The translations under genes and the position numbers were made by a program. From Oscillospiraceae bacterium (lineage in GTDB: Bacteria; Bacillota; Clostridia; Oscillospirales; Ruminococcaceae), in NCBI GenBank assembly GCA_017451665.1, contig JAFTNX010000143.1:1-14241 (forward strand): 14,241 bases of DNA, written 5' to 3'. Positions 6,186 to 14,195 of the stretch are shown one piece after another. Under the pieces are notes generated by a model that saw only the letters and a program-made list of their open reading frames with translations, was not told the origin of the DNA and did no database searches. Each line of letters opens with the position of its first letter. Position 1 is the stretch's first letter.

Positions 6186-6391
6186 TGCCTGAATTCAAAA
6201 CGAAAATCAAAGAATACAGAGCAAAATATAATTTAAAGCAGGGTGACCTTGCCGATATGGTAGGTGTAAGGCGTGAAACTATTATCCGTCTTGAAAAAGG
6301 TCAGTATAACCCTTCTCTGAAGCTTGCTCTTGATATTGCAAAAGTCTTTGAAACTACTGTTGAGGACCTTTTTAAATTTGAAGATGAATAA
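6185..6391 (+). CDS. Cro/CI (XRE) family transcriptional regulator
   Basis: A 68-aa DNA-binding protein consisting of little more than one lambda-repressor-like helix-turn-helix. The motif runs from about residue 17 to 36 (LKQGDLADMVGV, then the recognition helix beginning RRETI), followed by the family's LEKGQYNPS turn and two closing helices. No sensory domain is present. Such minimal proteins bind palindromes as dimers, and the three GTGATAAA-type palindromes at its own operon's promoter are the likely targets, so autorepression is inferred. The start overlaps the upstream stop by one base, with GAGGA about 8 nt in front. A hairpin terminator follows. The signal, if any, may come through the partner membrane protein; this is speculation. 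Confidence 0.92.
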   Translation: MPEFKTKIKEYRAKYNLKQGDLADMVGVRRETIIRLEKGQYNPSLKLALDIAKVFETTVEDLFKFEDE

Positions 6392-6393
6392 CA

Positions 6394-6424
6394 AAAATCC
6401 CTTTGCGCATTGCAGAGGGATTTT
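6394..6424 (+). terminator. Intrinsic terminator after the regulator gene
   Basis: AAAATCCCTTTGC (6394-6406) pairs with GCAGAGGGATTTT (6412-6424): 13 bp with one wobble and a 5-nt loop. The T-tract of only four bases is part of the stem, so termination may be partial. The A-tract on the other side could let it work in both directions. Confidence 0.75.
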
Positions 6425-6503
6425 CCATAAGCATTAAATTATTAATAAATATTGTATAAGTTTTTAGTTTGGGTTAAATATTGAGAAAATATTAAAATAA
6501 CTG

Positions 6504-6532
6504 TTGAAATTTTTAAGCAAACGTGTTATTAT
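6504..6532 (+). promoter_or_regulatory. Sigma-A promoter of the HD-GYP gene
   Basis: TTGAAA (6504-6509), 17 bp, TATTAT (6527-6532), with TGT before the -10 as an extended element. The start would be near 6539, giving a leader of about 24 nt with GGAGGG at 6551. Confidence 0.68.
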
Positions 6533-6562
6533 AAATAAAAGTAATTTTTTGGAGGGATTGAT

Positions 6563-7159
6563 ATGAACTGTTGTCTGGATAGTTACGAATACCACGATAT
6601 AATTGAATGTATTGCTTCGGCTGTTGACGTAAGAGACCCTTACACCGGAAACCATTCAAAGCGTGTTGGAGATATGGCTACTTTAATATGCAAAAGCATG
6701 GGACTTTCTGATGAAGAAACCCAGCAGATTCACATAGCAGGTCATGTCCACGATATCGGAAAAATCGGTATTCCTGACACTATTCTCTTAAAAGACGGAA
6801 AGCTTAACAGCTATGAATGGGACCTTATGAAACAGCATCCACAGATAGGTGCTGACATTCATTCAAAAAGCGAAAAGCTTACAAGAATTGCTGCGATTAT
6901 ACTTCACCACCACGAAAGATTTGACGGAAAGGGTTATCCTTTCGGAGCAAAGGGTGATGAAATTCCACTTGGTGCAAGAATTATTGCCGTATGCGATTCA
7001 ATCGATGCTATGACTTCCGAGAGAGCATACAGAAGTGCTATGCCGATTGACGAAGTAAGAATGGAAATTCACAACAACATTGGTACAATGTACGACCCTG
7101 ATATCGCAATTATTGCTCTCAAGGAATGGGACAAGATTGTTGCAATGTATGAAGAATAA
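6563..7159 (+). CDS. Stand-alone HD-GYP domain phosphohydrolase
   Basis: A 198-aa soluble protein that is almost entirely an HD-GYP domain, the family that hydrolyses cyclic di-GMP or related cyclic dinucleotides. Metal-binding residues are visible: H31 in TGNHSKR, the HD pair H63-D64 in VHDIGKIGIP, H91 in KQHP, and H115-H117 leading into HERFDGKGYP, which holds the GYP signature. The DSIDAMTSERAYR segment (145-157) and YDPDI near 177-181 also fit the family. No receiver, GAF or membrane domain is attached, so input must come from elsewhere or expression level sets activity. The ATG at 6563 follows GGAGGG by 6 nt. The gene is monocistronic, with its own promoter and terminator. Substrate preference cannot be read from the sequence. 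Confidence 0.9.
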   Translation: MNCCLDSYEYHDIIECIASAVDVRDPYTGNHSKRVGDMATLICKSMGLSDEETQQIHIAGHVHDIGKIGIPDTILLKDGKLNSYEWDLMKQHPQIGADIHSKSEKLTRIAAIILHHHERFDGKGYPFGAKGDEIPLGARIIAVCDSIDAMTSERAYRSAMPIDEVRMEIHNNIGTMYDPDIAIIALKEWDKIVAMYEE

Positions 7160-7164
7160 AAATC

Positions 7165-7198
7165 AAGCGTTACTTCTTAATTGAAGTAACGCTTTTTT
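7165..7198. terminator. Terminator between HD-GYP and kinase genes, probably bidirectional
   Basis: AAGCGTTACTTC (7165-7176) and GAAGTAACGCTT (7183-7194) form a perfect 12-bp stem with a 6-nt loop. On the plus strand it runs into six T residues (7193-7198). On the minus strand it is followed within two bases by TTTTT. It separates two convergent genes. Confidence 0.9.
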
Positions 7199-7201
7199 GT
7201 T

Positions 7202-8434
7202 TTAAACCTTTGAAAATACAGCAGTCACCAGCATACAGTTATCCTCAATCTGTGCAAAAACCTCTCCGCCCATTTTATTCATAAGCTGACGGCAGATGTA
7301 AAGTCCCAGACCACTGCCCTTTTCGTTTTCTGCATTTGTACCTCTGAAAAAGCTGTCAAAAATGTGTGAAAGCTCATTTTCGTTAAGGGTACATCCACTG
7401 TTTTTGACTGTTATGAGAATACAGCCTTCCTCTTCGGAAAAAGTGATATTTATAAAATGTCCGTCACCGTATTTTATGGCATTTTCAATTAAATTCTGCA
7501 AAACCTCGATACTTCGGTCAAGGTCACCTTTAAGCATACAATCGGAATATTCTCCCACATTGAATTCAGTTTTTATTAGTGACAGCTTTGCAGAATAATA
7601 CTTAGCAATCTCACCTACAAGCTGTGAAATATAAAACTCCGTAACGTCAACATCAAAGCTTAAAAAGTCTTCTCTTGAGGCAGTTATAATCTTTGAAACA
7701 TAGCCTTCGATTTCGTCAGCTTTTGTATTGATGTTATTGGCAATTTCAAGCTGTTTTTCGTGGCTGTCATAAAGGCCCTTTGAAAGTGCTTTTGAATAGA
7801 GCTTTATTGCTGAAAGCGGGGTTTTTATATCGTGGGAAAGTGACAGAAGAAGCATTTTTCTGTCCTTCTGAAGATTAAGTTCACGCTCTTTTTGTTGTTC
7901 CATATTTTCACGGAGCATATCAACTCCCCACACAAATCTTCCGAAAAACTTGTTTTTGTTTTCCTTGACAGGGGCAGTAAGATTTCCCCTTGAAAGCTCA
8001 TAAGGCACATCAGAAAACCTTTCAAAAGGCTTTAAAATCTTAATTCTGATATAAAGAAGCACAGCTAAAATAACAAGCGTCATTACCCCGAGAATTACAT
8101 TGACTGTGACAAGCATATTTTTTGTGTTATTACTTATAGTTTCATAGTCAATGCGATAAATTACGCCCTCTATTTCACATATTGCGTAGTCGCTGTCGTT
8201 ATGGGTAATTTCACCGTCAAGCTTTTCAATGGCAGTTACATATTCATATTTTTCAAGGTCAATTCCGTCAATACCGTCGATTTTCTCGATTTCGTTACAA
8301 AGTCTTGATATTTCCACCTTGTAAGGTCTTCCGTCGGCTGATTCTGTGACATTTATTACAATGATATTAGCTGTCAAAAATACAGCTGATATTACCAATA
8401 TCACACAAATAAAAATTTTATTGAATGCTTTCAT
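7202..8434 (-). CDS. Two-component sensor histidine kinase
   Basis: A 410-aa membrane kinase that relays an outside signal to the adjacent response regulator. A first membrane segment at 7-29 and a second at about 108-130 enclose an extracellular domain of roughly 78 residues. A HAMP-like linker (131-185) leads to the dimerisation domain with the phospho-accepting H201 in LSHDIKTP. The ATPase domain shows the N-box NLIENAIKYG (314-323, N318) and the G2 motif GSGLGL (373-378). At the G1 position the usual Asp is replaced by Asn (KNSG, 344-347), a variant I know from other Firmicute kinases, so activity is still expected. The external domain is larger than in BceS-type kinases, which lack one. 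It starts 12 nt after the regulator stop, with AAGGAAA in front, and is the last gene of the operon. Confidence 0.93.
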   Translation of the reverse strand: MKAFNKIFICVILVISAVFLTANIIVINVTESADGRPYKVEISRLCNEIEKIDGIDGIDLEKYEYVTAIEKLDGEITHNDSDYAICEIEGVIYRIDYETISNNTKNMLVTVNVILGVMTLVILAVLLYIRIKILKPFERFSDVPYELSRGNLTAPVKENKNKFFGRFVWGVDMLRENMEQQKERELNLQKDRKMLLLSLSHDIKTPLSAIKLYSKALSKGLYDSHEKQLEIANNINTKADEIEGYVSKIITASREDFLSFDVDVTEFYISQLVGEIAKYYSAKLSLIKTEFNVGEYSDCMLKGDLDRSIEVLQNLIENAIKYGDGHFINITFSEEEGCILITVKNSGCTLNENELSHIFDSFFRGTNAENEKGSGLGLYICRQLMNKMGGEVFAQIEDNCMLVTAVFSKV

Positions 8435-8446
8435 AAAAAGATTTCC

Positions 8447-9109
8447 TTATTCGTATTTATAACCCGTACCCCACACCGTCTGAATTCTCACAGGGTTTTT
8501 AGGGTCGTCCTCAATTTTTTGTCTTAACCATTTTATATGAACTGTAAGCGTCTGCTGTTCTGAAAAACTGTCGCTTCCCCATATCTGATTAAAAAGATAA
8601 TCCTTTGTAAGCGCCTTGCCCTTGTTTTCAACAAAAAGAACAAGCAGGTCAAATTCCTTTGACGTCATTGTGATTTCAGTATCGTTTTTATAAACTTTAC
8701 GGCTGACCTTGTTGATTTTTAAATCCCCGTCAGCAATTTCATCAATGGCGTATCTTCTTTTGAAAATACCTGCTATTTTGGCAAGCATAATGTCAATGTC
8801 ATAAGGCTTTTCAATATAATCATCTGCTCCAAGCACAAGACCATTGATTTTATCTTCCTTATCGGTTTTTGCACTTACGATAAGTATCGGTGTGTTTGAG
8901 TCCTGACGGATTTTTTTACACACAGAAAAACCGTCTATTCCCGGTAGCATTATATCAAGCACAATAAGCCTTGCGCCGTATTTTTCATACAGCGTCAAGG
9001 CTTTTTCTCCTGTTTCGGCAACAGATACTGTGTAATTCTCTGCTCTTAAAAAATCACACAGCAAATCTGCAAGCTCTTTGTTGTCTTCAACTATTAAAAT
9101 ATCGGTCAT
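8447..9109 (-). CDS. OmpR/PhoB-family response regulator
   Basis: A 220-aa cytoplasmic transcription factor activated by phosphorylation. The receiver domain (1-118) holds the acidic pair E8-D9, phospho-acceptor D52 in IVLDIMLPG, S79 and K101 in the EKPYD motif. The C-terminal winged helix (about 125-220) shows the SKEFDLL segment, the recognition-helix region near VHIKWLRQKIE and the closing VWGTGYKYE. Its start lies one base after the ATPase stop (TAATATG), with AGGGTGG as ribosome site inside the ATPase 3' end, so the genes are coupled. The kinase follows. Likely targets include its own operon: a pair of TTAAAT repeats 11 bp apart lies upstream of the permease gene. Confidence 0.95.
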   Translation of the reverse strand: MTDILIVEDNKELADLLCDFLRAENYTVSVAETGEKALTLYEKYGARLIVLDIMLPGIDGFSVCKKIRQDSNTPILIVSAKTDKEDKINGLVLGADDYIEKPYDIDIMLAKIAGIFKRRYAIDEIADGDLKINKVSRKVYKNDTEITMTSKEFDLLVLFVENKGKALTKDYLFNQIWGSDSFSEQQTLTVHIKWLRQKIEDDPKNPVRIQTVWGTGYKYE

Positions 9110-9110
9110 A

Positions 9111-9875
9111 TTACCACCCTAATTCAAGTAACCAGTTATTGATTGCTCTTTCACGTTCTCTGAGCTGAGAAGCATTTTCGTACTTATCTAAATTATACTC
9201 CCCTTTTATGTTTCCGTCAACTATATACATAACTTTTGTGCATCTTGCAGCAACTTTTACGTCGTGAGTTACAAGCATAATTGTTGTTCCTTCGTTGTTG
9301 AGCTTGATAAGTTCATCCATAACCTCGTCTGATGAAGCTCTGTTCAGAGCACCTGTCGGCTCATCTGCAAAAATCATATTCGGATTGTTAATCATACTGC
9401 GACAGATACAAGCACGCTGTAACTGACCACCTGAAACCTCGTTGATGTCGTTGTCAGCAATGTCAATAATACCAAGCTTTCTCATTAAATCCTTGCCACG
9501 CTGTACTGTTTCCTTGCGGGTTTCCTTTGCCTTTTCTGACTGTGTTGCAGGGAGAATGATGTTGTCAAGAACTGTAAGATTTTTGAGCATATACATCTGC
9601 TGGAAGATAAATCCCATTTCGTCAAGTCTGAGACTTGCAAGCTCCTTTTCAGAAAGCTTTGAAATATCCTTACCACAAAACTTAACTTCACCTGCTGTTA
9701 TGCTGTCCATTCCTGAAACAGCATATAGCAAAGTTGATTTTCCTGAACCTGATGGCCCCATTACAGCCACCATTTCTCCTTCCTTTACAGTGAAGTTTAC
9801 GTTTTTAAGAACGTTGTTCTGACGCTTGTTTACGATATATGTTTTACAGAGGTCTTTTACTTCTAAAATGTTCAT
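9111..9875 (-). CDS. ABC transporter ATP-binding protein (MacB/LolD/BceA type)
   Basis: A 254-aa ATPase that powers the neighbouring permease. It has Walker A GPSGSGKST (40-48), Q-loop Q92, signature VSGGQ (147-151), Walker B IFADEP with D171-E172, and H-loop H204. The D-loop reads GALN rather than GALD, a variant I know from related antimicrobial-peptide exporters. Start choice: the open frame extends to a TTG at 9899 inside the permease stop region, but the ATG at 9875 has AAAGGAG 8 nt ahead and gives the normal length. It follows the permease stop by 16 nt and abuts the regulator. With an FtsX-like partner it most likely acts as a mechanotransmission or export system at the membrane rather than an importer. 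Confidence 0.93.
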   Translation of the reverse strand: MNILEVKDLCKTYIVNKRQNNVLKNVNFTVKEGEMVAVMGPSGSGKSTLLYAVSGMDSITAGEVKFCGKDISKLSEKELASLRLDEMGFIFQQMYMLKNLTVLDNIILPATQSEKAKETRKETVQRGKDLMRKLGIIDIADNDINEVSGGQLQRACICRSMINNPNMIFADEPTGALNRASSDEVMDELIKLNNEGTTIMLVTHDVKVAARCTKVMYIVDGNIKGEYNLDKYENASQLRERERAINNWLLELGW

Positions 9876-9891
9876 GGTGAATTCTCCTTTA

Positions 9892-12258
9892 TTATTCAAT
9901 GGTTGTTGCCTGTGATGGCTTGATTGTCTTTGTGTAAAGTGATGTTAAAACTGAACTGATTATTGTAGCTACAAGAAGGATAATCGGGTAGATTACAAAC
10001 ACTTCAAGAGGCTTGATTTTGTATTCAACACCAAAATATGCACCCATCATTTTGAATACAGGGTCTATTGCAAGGTTTGTTGCAGGTGTTGAAAGGAGGA
10101 TTGCAACTAATGATGAAACCACACCGATAATTACAAATCTCAGAGAATGCCACTTGACAATTGAAGGTGTGTTGAAACCGATTGCCTTGAGGGTTGCGAT
10201 TTCGCCCTGCTCCTTAGCGATAAATGAACGTTCCATAAGAACAGTTACAAGCGCAATAATTACTATTACAAGACCAAGTGTGAGGTATTTTACAGCGTCG
10301 ATTGCACCTGCAACACCAGTCATCATTTCATCCATTTCGCTACCGGTCATTACGTCGCCGTCATAAATCTTCTTGATTTTTTCAATTCTCTTTAAAACTG
10401 TCTTTTCGTCAGGGTCGTCTGTAAAGTCAAGCTGGATTGCAAAGCAACCGCCAACCTGTGCAAAATCAAGCTCTGCGTCCTGATGAAGTCTTACGCCTTC
10501 ACCGAGGTTATTCATACTCTGGTATATAGCAGTTACTAAATATTCTCTTTCTCCGTCGCTATGGGCAATTCTGATTGTGTCACCGATTTCTGCGTCAAGC
10601 TTTTCAGCTGTAAGAGGAGTAATTGCCACCTCGTTTTTATTCTGTGGGGCTGTTCCCTCGTGATAGAAATACATATCAGCTGTTGTATTTAATCCGTAAA
10701 GTGTCATTGATTTGAAGTTTTTATCTCCGTGTGAGATGTTAAATTTAAAGTAAAGATCAATTGACGCTTCACACGGCATATCATTTTCAGCCATTTGATT
10801 TTCAATATCATTAAGAATAACATCAAATTTTTCACGTTCACCGCTTGTAAAAGCATTCATAATCTCTGTGTTTTCAGTTCCCAGATAAACGTCACTCTCA
10901 TGTACTCCGAAAGTAAAAATAAGCTTTTCACTACGGAGAGTGTTGGAACTATTCACAAGAACAAGAACTATAATCATACAAAGAGTATAGGTGAAAATTA
11001 TCGAGAGGTATCTCTTTGGTGCACTTAAAATATCGTTGAGTGCCATAAAGAATGATGGCTTTCCGTGAGAATTTCTAAGTCTTAAAAAGCTCTTTTTAGT
11101 GTATCTTTCACCTGTCTGTCCGTTTCTGATTGCATCAATAGGAGTGAATTTCTTGACTCTTGAAGTACAAACAAAACTGAAAAGAAGAATGACAGCTACT
11201 ACTGCGATACAGCAGATTAAGTTTGTAAGAATTGTATTTTCGCCTTTTATAACAATTGATTTTGACACGTTATCAAGAAGCATTTTTCCGAATGGGATAC
11301 TTCCGAAAAATCCGATAAATGCACCAACAACTGACATTGCTAAGTATTTTGTAAGATAAAGAAGTCGGATTTTTGTGTTTTTAAGACCGATTGCCTTCAT
11401 AACGCCGATTTCTCTGAATTCTTCTGAAAGTGTAAAGGTAATTGTGAATTTCAGAACCACAAATGACACAACAATAAGGCAAACGCTTATTACAAGAAGT
11501 ATTCCTGCGATTACCATATCAAGGGCGTACGCCATTTTAACCATTGCTTTGTCGCCATTGAAAACTACATCATCTGTATTATTTATAACTTTTGTTAGCT
11601 CATCAATATCATTTGTATTTAAATACCAGAAGGAACCATAAATAACGCCTTCTTCGTTATCTGAATACAGATACTGAAAATCCTTTTCGCTAAGCAAAAA
11701 ACGTGCCATTCCCATAAGGTCTGAACCAAGAACTGCGTCCTTACAGCTTTGTGCTACCTTAACGTCAAGGGTTTTGCTTCCCACTTTGATAGTAAGCATA
11801 TCACCTACCTCAATATCACTGTTTGCAATAGTCTTTCCTGAAAGAACTACTGTGCCTTCCTCGACCTTTGTTATCTCTTGGTTTTTCATATCGAAGTATT
11901 TTGTCTGTGCACTGTCAAAAGACATAATAATCGAAGTATTCTTAAAATCTATTCCTTGTCCCTCAAATGAAAATGCACTTGAATCTGCCATAATCATTTC
12001 TTCACAGCCGTAATCTTCAACGCCTTTGACATCTTTTAAGGTATCGCCCATTGTTGTAACGGTATCTTTGCCTTTAAGTACAAGAAAATAATCAGGCACA
12101 TCTGCAATTTCAAAGAAATTGTCAAGTGCTTTTGTAACACTCATAATGTTGTTTACGCTTGAAGCTACAAACATTGTAGAGATGATTATGAATATAAGCA
12201 AGATTACATTCATAGTCTTTTTTCGTTTAAGGTCTTTTTTAAGTATGTTTAAAAACAT
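9892..12258 (-). CDS. FtsX/MacB-like ABC transporter permease
   Basis: A 788-aa membrane protein with two copies of the FtsX unit. From the ATG, membrane segments lie near 17-36, 248-270, 303-323, 343-365, 418-438, 658-676, 706-726 and 755-775. Two large extracytoplasmic domains (about 37-247 and 439-657) follow segments 1 and 5. Each half carries the same cytoplasmic coupling motif, EIGVMKAIGLKN and EIATLKAIGFNT, near 283 and 686. This 8-segment, two-domain layout differs from the 10-segment BceB plan. Start choice: the open frame reaches a TTG at 12264, but the ATG two codons later (12258) is better placed after AAAGGGG. It is the first gene of a permease-ATPase-regulator-kinase operon, a layout typical of resistance to peptide antibiotics or other envelope stress. 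The substrate is unknown. Confidence 0.92.
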   Translation of the reverse strand: MFLNILKKDLKRKKTMNVILLIFIIISTMFVASSVNNIMSVTKALDNFFEIADVPDYFLVLKGKDTVTTMGDTLKDVKGVEDYGCEEMIMADSSAFSFEGQGIDFKNTSIIMSFDSAQTKYFDMKNQEITKVEEGTVVLSGKTIANSDIEVGDMLTIKVGSKTLDVKVAQSCKDAVLGSDLMGMARFLLSEKDFQYLYSDNEEGVIYGSFWYLNTNDIDELTKVINNTDDVVFNGDKAMVKMAYALDMVIAGILLVISVCLIVVSFVVLKFTITFTLSEEFREIGVMKAIGLKNTKIRLLYLTKYLAMSVVGAFIGFFGSIPFGKMLLDNVSKSIVIKGENTILTNLICCIAVVAVILLFSFVCTSRVKKFTPIDAIRNGQTGERYTKKSFLRLRNSHGKPSFFMALNDILSAPKRYLSIIFTYTLCMIIVLVLVNSSNTLRSEKLIFTFGVHESDVYLGTENTEIMNAFTSGEREKFDVILNDIENQMAENDMPCEASIDLYFKFNISHGDKNFKSMTLYGLNTTADMYFYHEGTAPQNKNEVAITPLTAEKLDAEIGDTIRIAHSDGEREYLVTAIYQSMNNLGEGVRLHQDAELDFAQVGGCFAIQLDFTDDPDEKTVLKRIEKIKKIYDGDVMTGSEMDEMMTGVAGAIDAVKYLTLGLVIVIIALVTVLMERSFIAKEQGEIATLKAIGFNTPSIVKWHSLRFVIIGVVSSLVAILLSTPATNLAIDPVFKMMGAYFGVEYKIKPLEVFVIYPIILLVATIISSVLTSLYTKTIKPSQATTIE

Positions 12259-12293
12259 TTTCAATACCCCTTTCCTCGTTGTGATTTCAGTTT

Positions 12294-12323
12294 ATCATAG
12301 AAATTATTAAATAATCCTTAAAT
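12294..12323 (-). promoter_or_regulatory. Promoter of the permease operon with tandem repeats for its response regulator
   Basis: On the minus strand, TATGAT (12299-12294) is a good -10. In place of a good -35 there are two direct TTAAAT hexamers (read on the plus strand at 12307-12312 and 12318-12323), exactly 11 bp apart. OmpR-family regulators bind tandem half-sites one helical turn apart just upstream of the -10 of activated promoters. Autoregulation by the operon's own regulator is the natural inference; AT-richness makes chance repeats possible. Confidence 0.48.
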
Positions 12324-12354
12324 CCTGAAAAAAATACAAAAATAATTATTTTAC

Positions 12355-12383
12355 TTGACTTTTGCACAAATTTGTGGTAAAAT
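12355..12383 (+). promoter_or_regulatory. Sigma-A promoter of the amylase gene with palindrome in the spacer
   Basis: TTGACT (12355-12360), 17 bp, TAAAAT (12378-12383), with TGG before the -10. The spacer holds a perfect 12-bp palindrome, CACAAATTTGTG (12365-12376), a good position for a repressor. A second short palindrome, TTATGCATAA (12396-12405), lies just after the predicted start. GGAGGT (12418-12423) precedes the ATG by 6 nt. Confidence 0.72.
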
Positions 12384-12429
12384 TGCAATATGTTTTTATG
12401 CATAAGTTATACATTTTGGAGGTACTGCT

Positions 12430-14079
12430 ATGGCATGGTACGATGAAGCAGTTTTTTATCACATTTATCCTTTGGGAATGACAGGTGCGCCTAAGGAAAA
12501 CAATTATGGTGAGCCTGTATCAAGACTTAACACTCTTATCCCTTGGATTTCCCACATCAAAAATCACGGATTTAACGCTTTATATATAGGTCCACTTTTT
12601 GAGTCAGTAGGTCACGGATATGAAACAACAGATTACAAGAAACTTGACAGCAGACTTGGTACAAACAAAGACCTTACGGATTTTGTAGCCGAGTGTCACA
12701 AGCAAGGCATCAGGGTTATTCTTGACGGGGTATTTAACCACACAGGCAGAGATTTCTTTGCTTTTAAGGACATCAAGGAAAAGAGAGAAGGTTCACAATA
12801 CAAGGACTGGTACTGCAACGTTAATTTCTGGGGAAACAACGAATACAACGACGGATTTTCTTATGAAAACTGGGGTGGATACAATCTTCTTGCAAAACTC
12901 AATCAGCACAATCAGGCTGTTAAGGACTACATCTGTGATGTAATCCGATTCTGGGTAAGTGAATTTGACATTGACGGAATTCGTCTTGACGCTGCTGATG
13001 TACTTGATTTTTCTTATATGCAGGCACTTCGTGGGGTTGCAAACGAAGTAAAGGCTGATTTCTGGCTTATGGGTGAAGTTATTCACGGAGATTACAACCG
13101 TTGGGTTAACGAAGGAACACTTCATTCAGTTACAAACTATCATCTTCACAAGGCTTTGTATTCCGGTCACAACGACCACAACTATTTTGAGATTGCCCAC
13201 ACAGTAAAGCGTCTTTATGAAATGGGTGGCAGTAAGCCTGAAGGTTTGAAGCTTTATAATTTTGTTGACAATCACGACGTTGAACGTATTTACACAAAGC
13301 TTAATAACAAACAGCATTTTGTTCCTGTTCACATTCTTATGTATACCCTTCCCGGTGTACCTTCTGTATACTACGGCTCGGAATTCGGCATTGAGGGTGC
13401 AAAGCAGAGAGGCTCTGACGATTCGTTAAGGCCTGCTATTGACATTGAAAAGTACATTTCTGACGCTAAAAACAACAATTGTGCAAAGCTTATTTCTGCT
13501 TTAGGTAAAATCAGAAACGAAACAAAGGCACTTTCATACGGAAACTACAAGGAGCTTTTACTCACAAACAAGCAGTACGCTTTTTCGAGAGATGACGTTA
13601 TTGTTGCTGTGAACAACGACGACAACGATGCTAATTTGAATCTTCCTGCAAGCGGTGGCGAATACGTTGGCGCACTCAGTGGCGTTAAGGTTTCTTCAGA
13701 TGGTGGCAGAATTTCTGTTACTATCAAGGGTAATTCAGGTGAAATTTGGGTACCGACAGTAGGTGGGAATACCTATAAGCCTGTTGAAGTTGTTATTGAA
13801 GTTAAGAAGCCTGAGCCGGTTAAAGTTGAAGTAAAGCCTGAAATCAAACCTGAAATTAAGGTAGAAGTTAAGACAGAAACAAAGGTTGAAAAGGCAGAAA
13901 AAGCTGTGGAAATTCCGAAGAACAAGTCATACGAAGAAATGACAGTTGAGGAATTACAGCTTGTGATTATTGAAAAAATGAGAAAGAACGGCCCTGTTAC
14001 CGACAGAATGGCAAAGGACGTTTATGACAACACACATCACGGCTCGCTTATAAACTGGGCTAAGAGTTTTAATAACTAA
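12430..14079 (+). CDS. Cytoplasmic GH13 alpha-amylase-family glycosidase with C-terminal extension
   Basis: A 549-aa retaining alpha-glucan-active enzyme. The (beta/alpha)8 barrel motifs are clear: DGVFNH (99-104), GIRLDAAD with nucleophile D187, MGEV with acid/base E216, and FVDNHD with the transition-state stabiliser D283. A short beta domain (about 365-445) closes the catalytic part. There is no signal peptide, so it acts inside the cell, probably on imported maltodextrins or glycogen-like stores. The exact activity (amylase, glucosidase or transferase) cannot be assigned. Residues about 450-495 form a low-complexity linker rich in Lys, Glu, Val and Pro, with repeated VEVK/EIKPE-like units. 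The last 50 residues look like a small helical region (YEEMTVEELQ onwards) that I do not recognise. The gene is monocistronic; no transporter or other sugar gene is adjacent. Confidence 0.9.
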   Translation: MAWYDEAVFYHIYPLGMTGAPKENNYGEPVSRLNTLIPWISHIKNHGFNALYIGPLFESVGHGYETTDYKKLDSRLGTNKDLTDFVAECHKQGIRVILDGVFNHTGRDFFAFKDIKEKREGSQYKDWYCNVNFWGNNEYNDGFSYENWGGYNLLAKLNQHNQAVKDYICDVIRFWVSEFDIDGIRLDAADVLDFSYMQALRGVANEVKADFWLMGEVIHGDYNRWVNEGTLHSVTNYHLHKALYSGHNDHNYFEIAHTVKRLYEMGGSKPEGLKLYNFVDNHDVERIYTKLNNKQHFVPVHILMYTLPGVPSVYYGSEFGIEGAKQRGSDDSLRPAIDIEKYISDAKNNNCAKLISALGKIRNETKALSYGNYKELLLTNKQYAFSRDDVIVAVNNDDNDANLNLPASGGEYVGALSGVKVSSDGGRISVTIKGNSGEIWVPTVGGNTYKPVEVVIEVKKPEPVKVEVKPEIKPEIKVEVKTETKVEKAEKAVEIPKNKSYEEMTVEELQLVIIEKMRKNGPVTDRMAKDVYDNTHHGSLINWAKSFNN

Positions 14080-14134
14080 CGAAAAAATCCACCCTTTAAG
14101 GTGAGTGGTCATAAAGAAGTATTACACGGACTTA

Positions 14135-14171
14135 TTGAGAAAAACCCTTTTGAAAAAGGGTTATTTCTCAA
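14135..14171 (+). terminator. Hairpin after the amylase gene, probable terminator
   Basis: TTGAGAAAAACCCTTTT (from 14135) folds back on AAAAGGGTTATTTCTCAA (to 14171), with one bulged A and a tight loop: a stem of about 15 bp. The following sequence (ACTCTTTTCC) is only weakly T-rich, so efficiency is uncertain. It starts about 55 nt after the amylase stop. Confidence 0.6.
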
Positions 14172-14195
14172 ACTCTTTTCCTAAAACTTTCAATT

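Noticed and set aside
9442..9822. A 126-codon plus-strand open frame opposite the ATPase gene.
   Set aside because: It mirrors the ABC ATPase codons, has no ribosome site, and the ATPase is unmistakable. It is an antisense shadow.
13780..13920. A tandem DNA repeat in the 3' part of the amylase gene.
   Set aside because: The periodicity is at protein level (Val-Lys/Glu/Pro units) with varied codons and no constant DNA unit, so it is a low-complexity linker and not a repeat array or CRISPR.
14089..14110. A terminator hairpin (CCACCCTTTAAGGTGAGTGG) right after the amylase stop.
   Set aside because: Only about four base pairs form in any register and no T-run follows. The hairpin at 14135-14171 is a better candidate.
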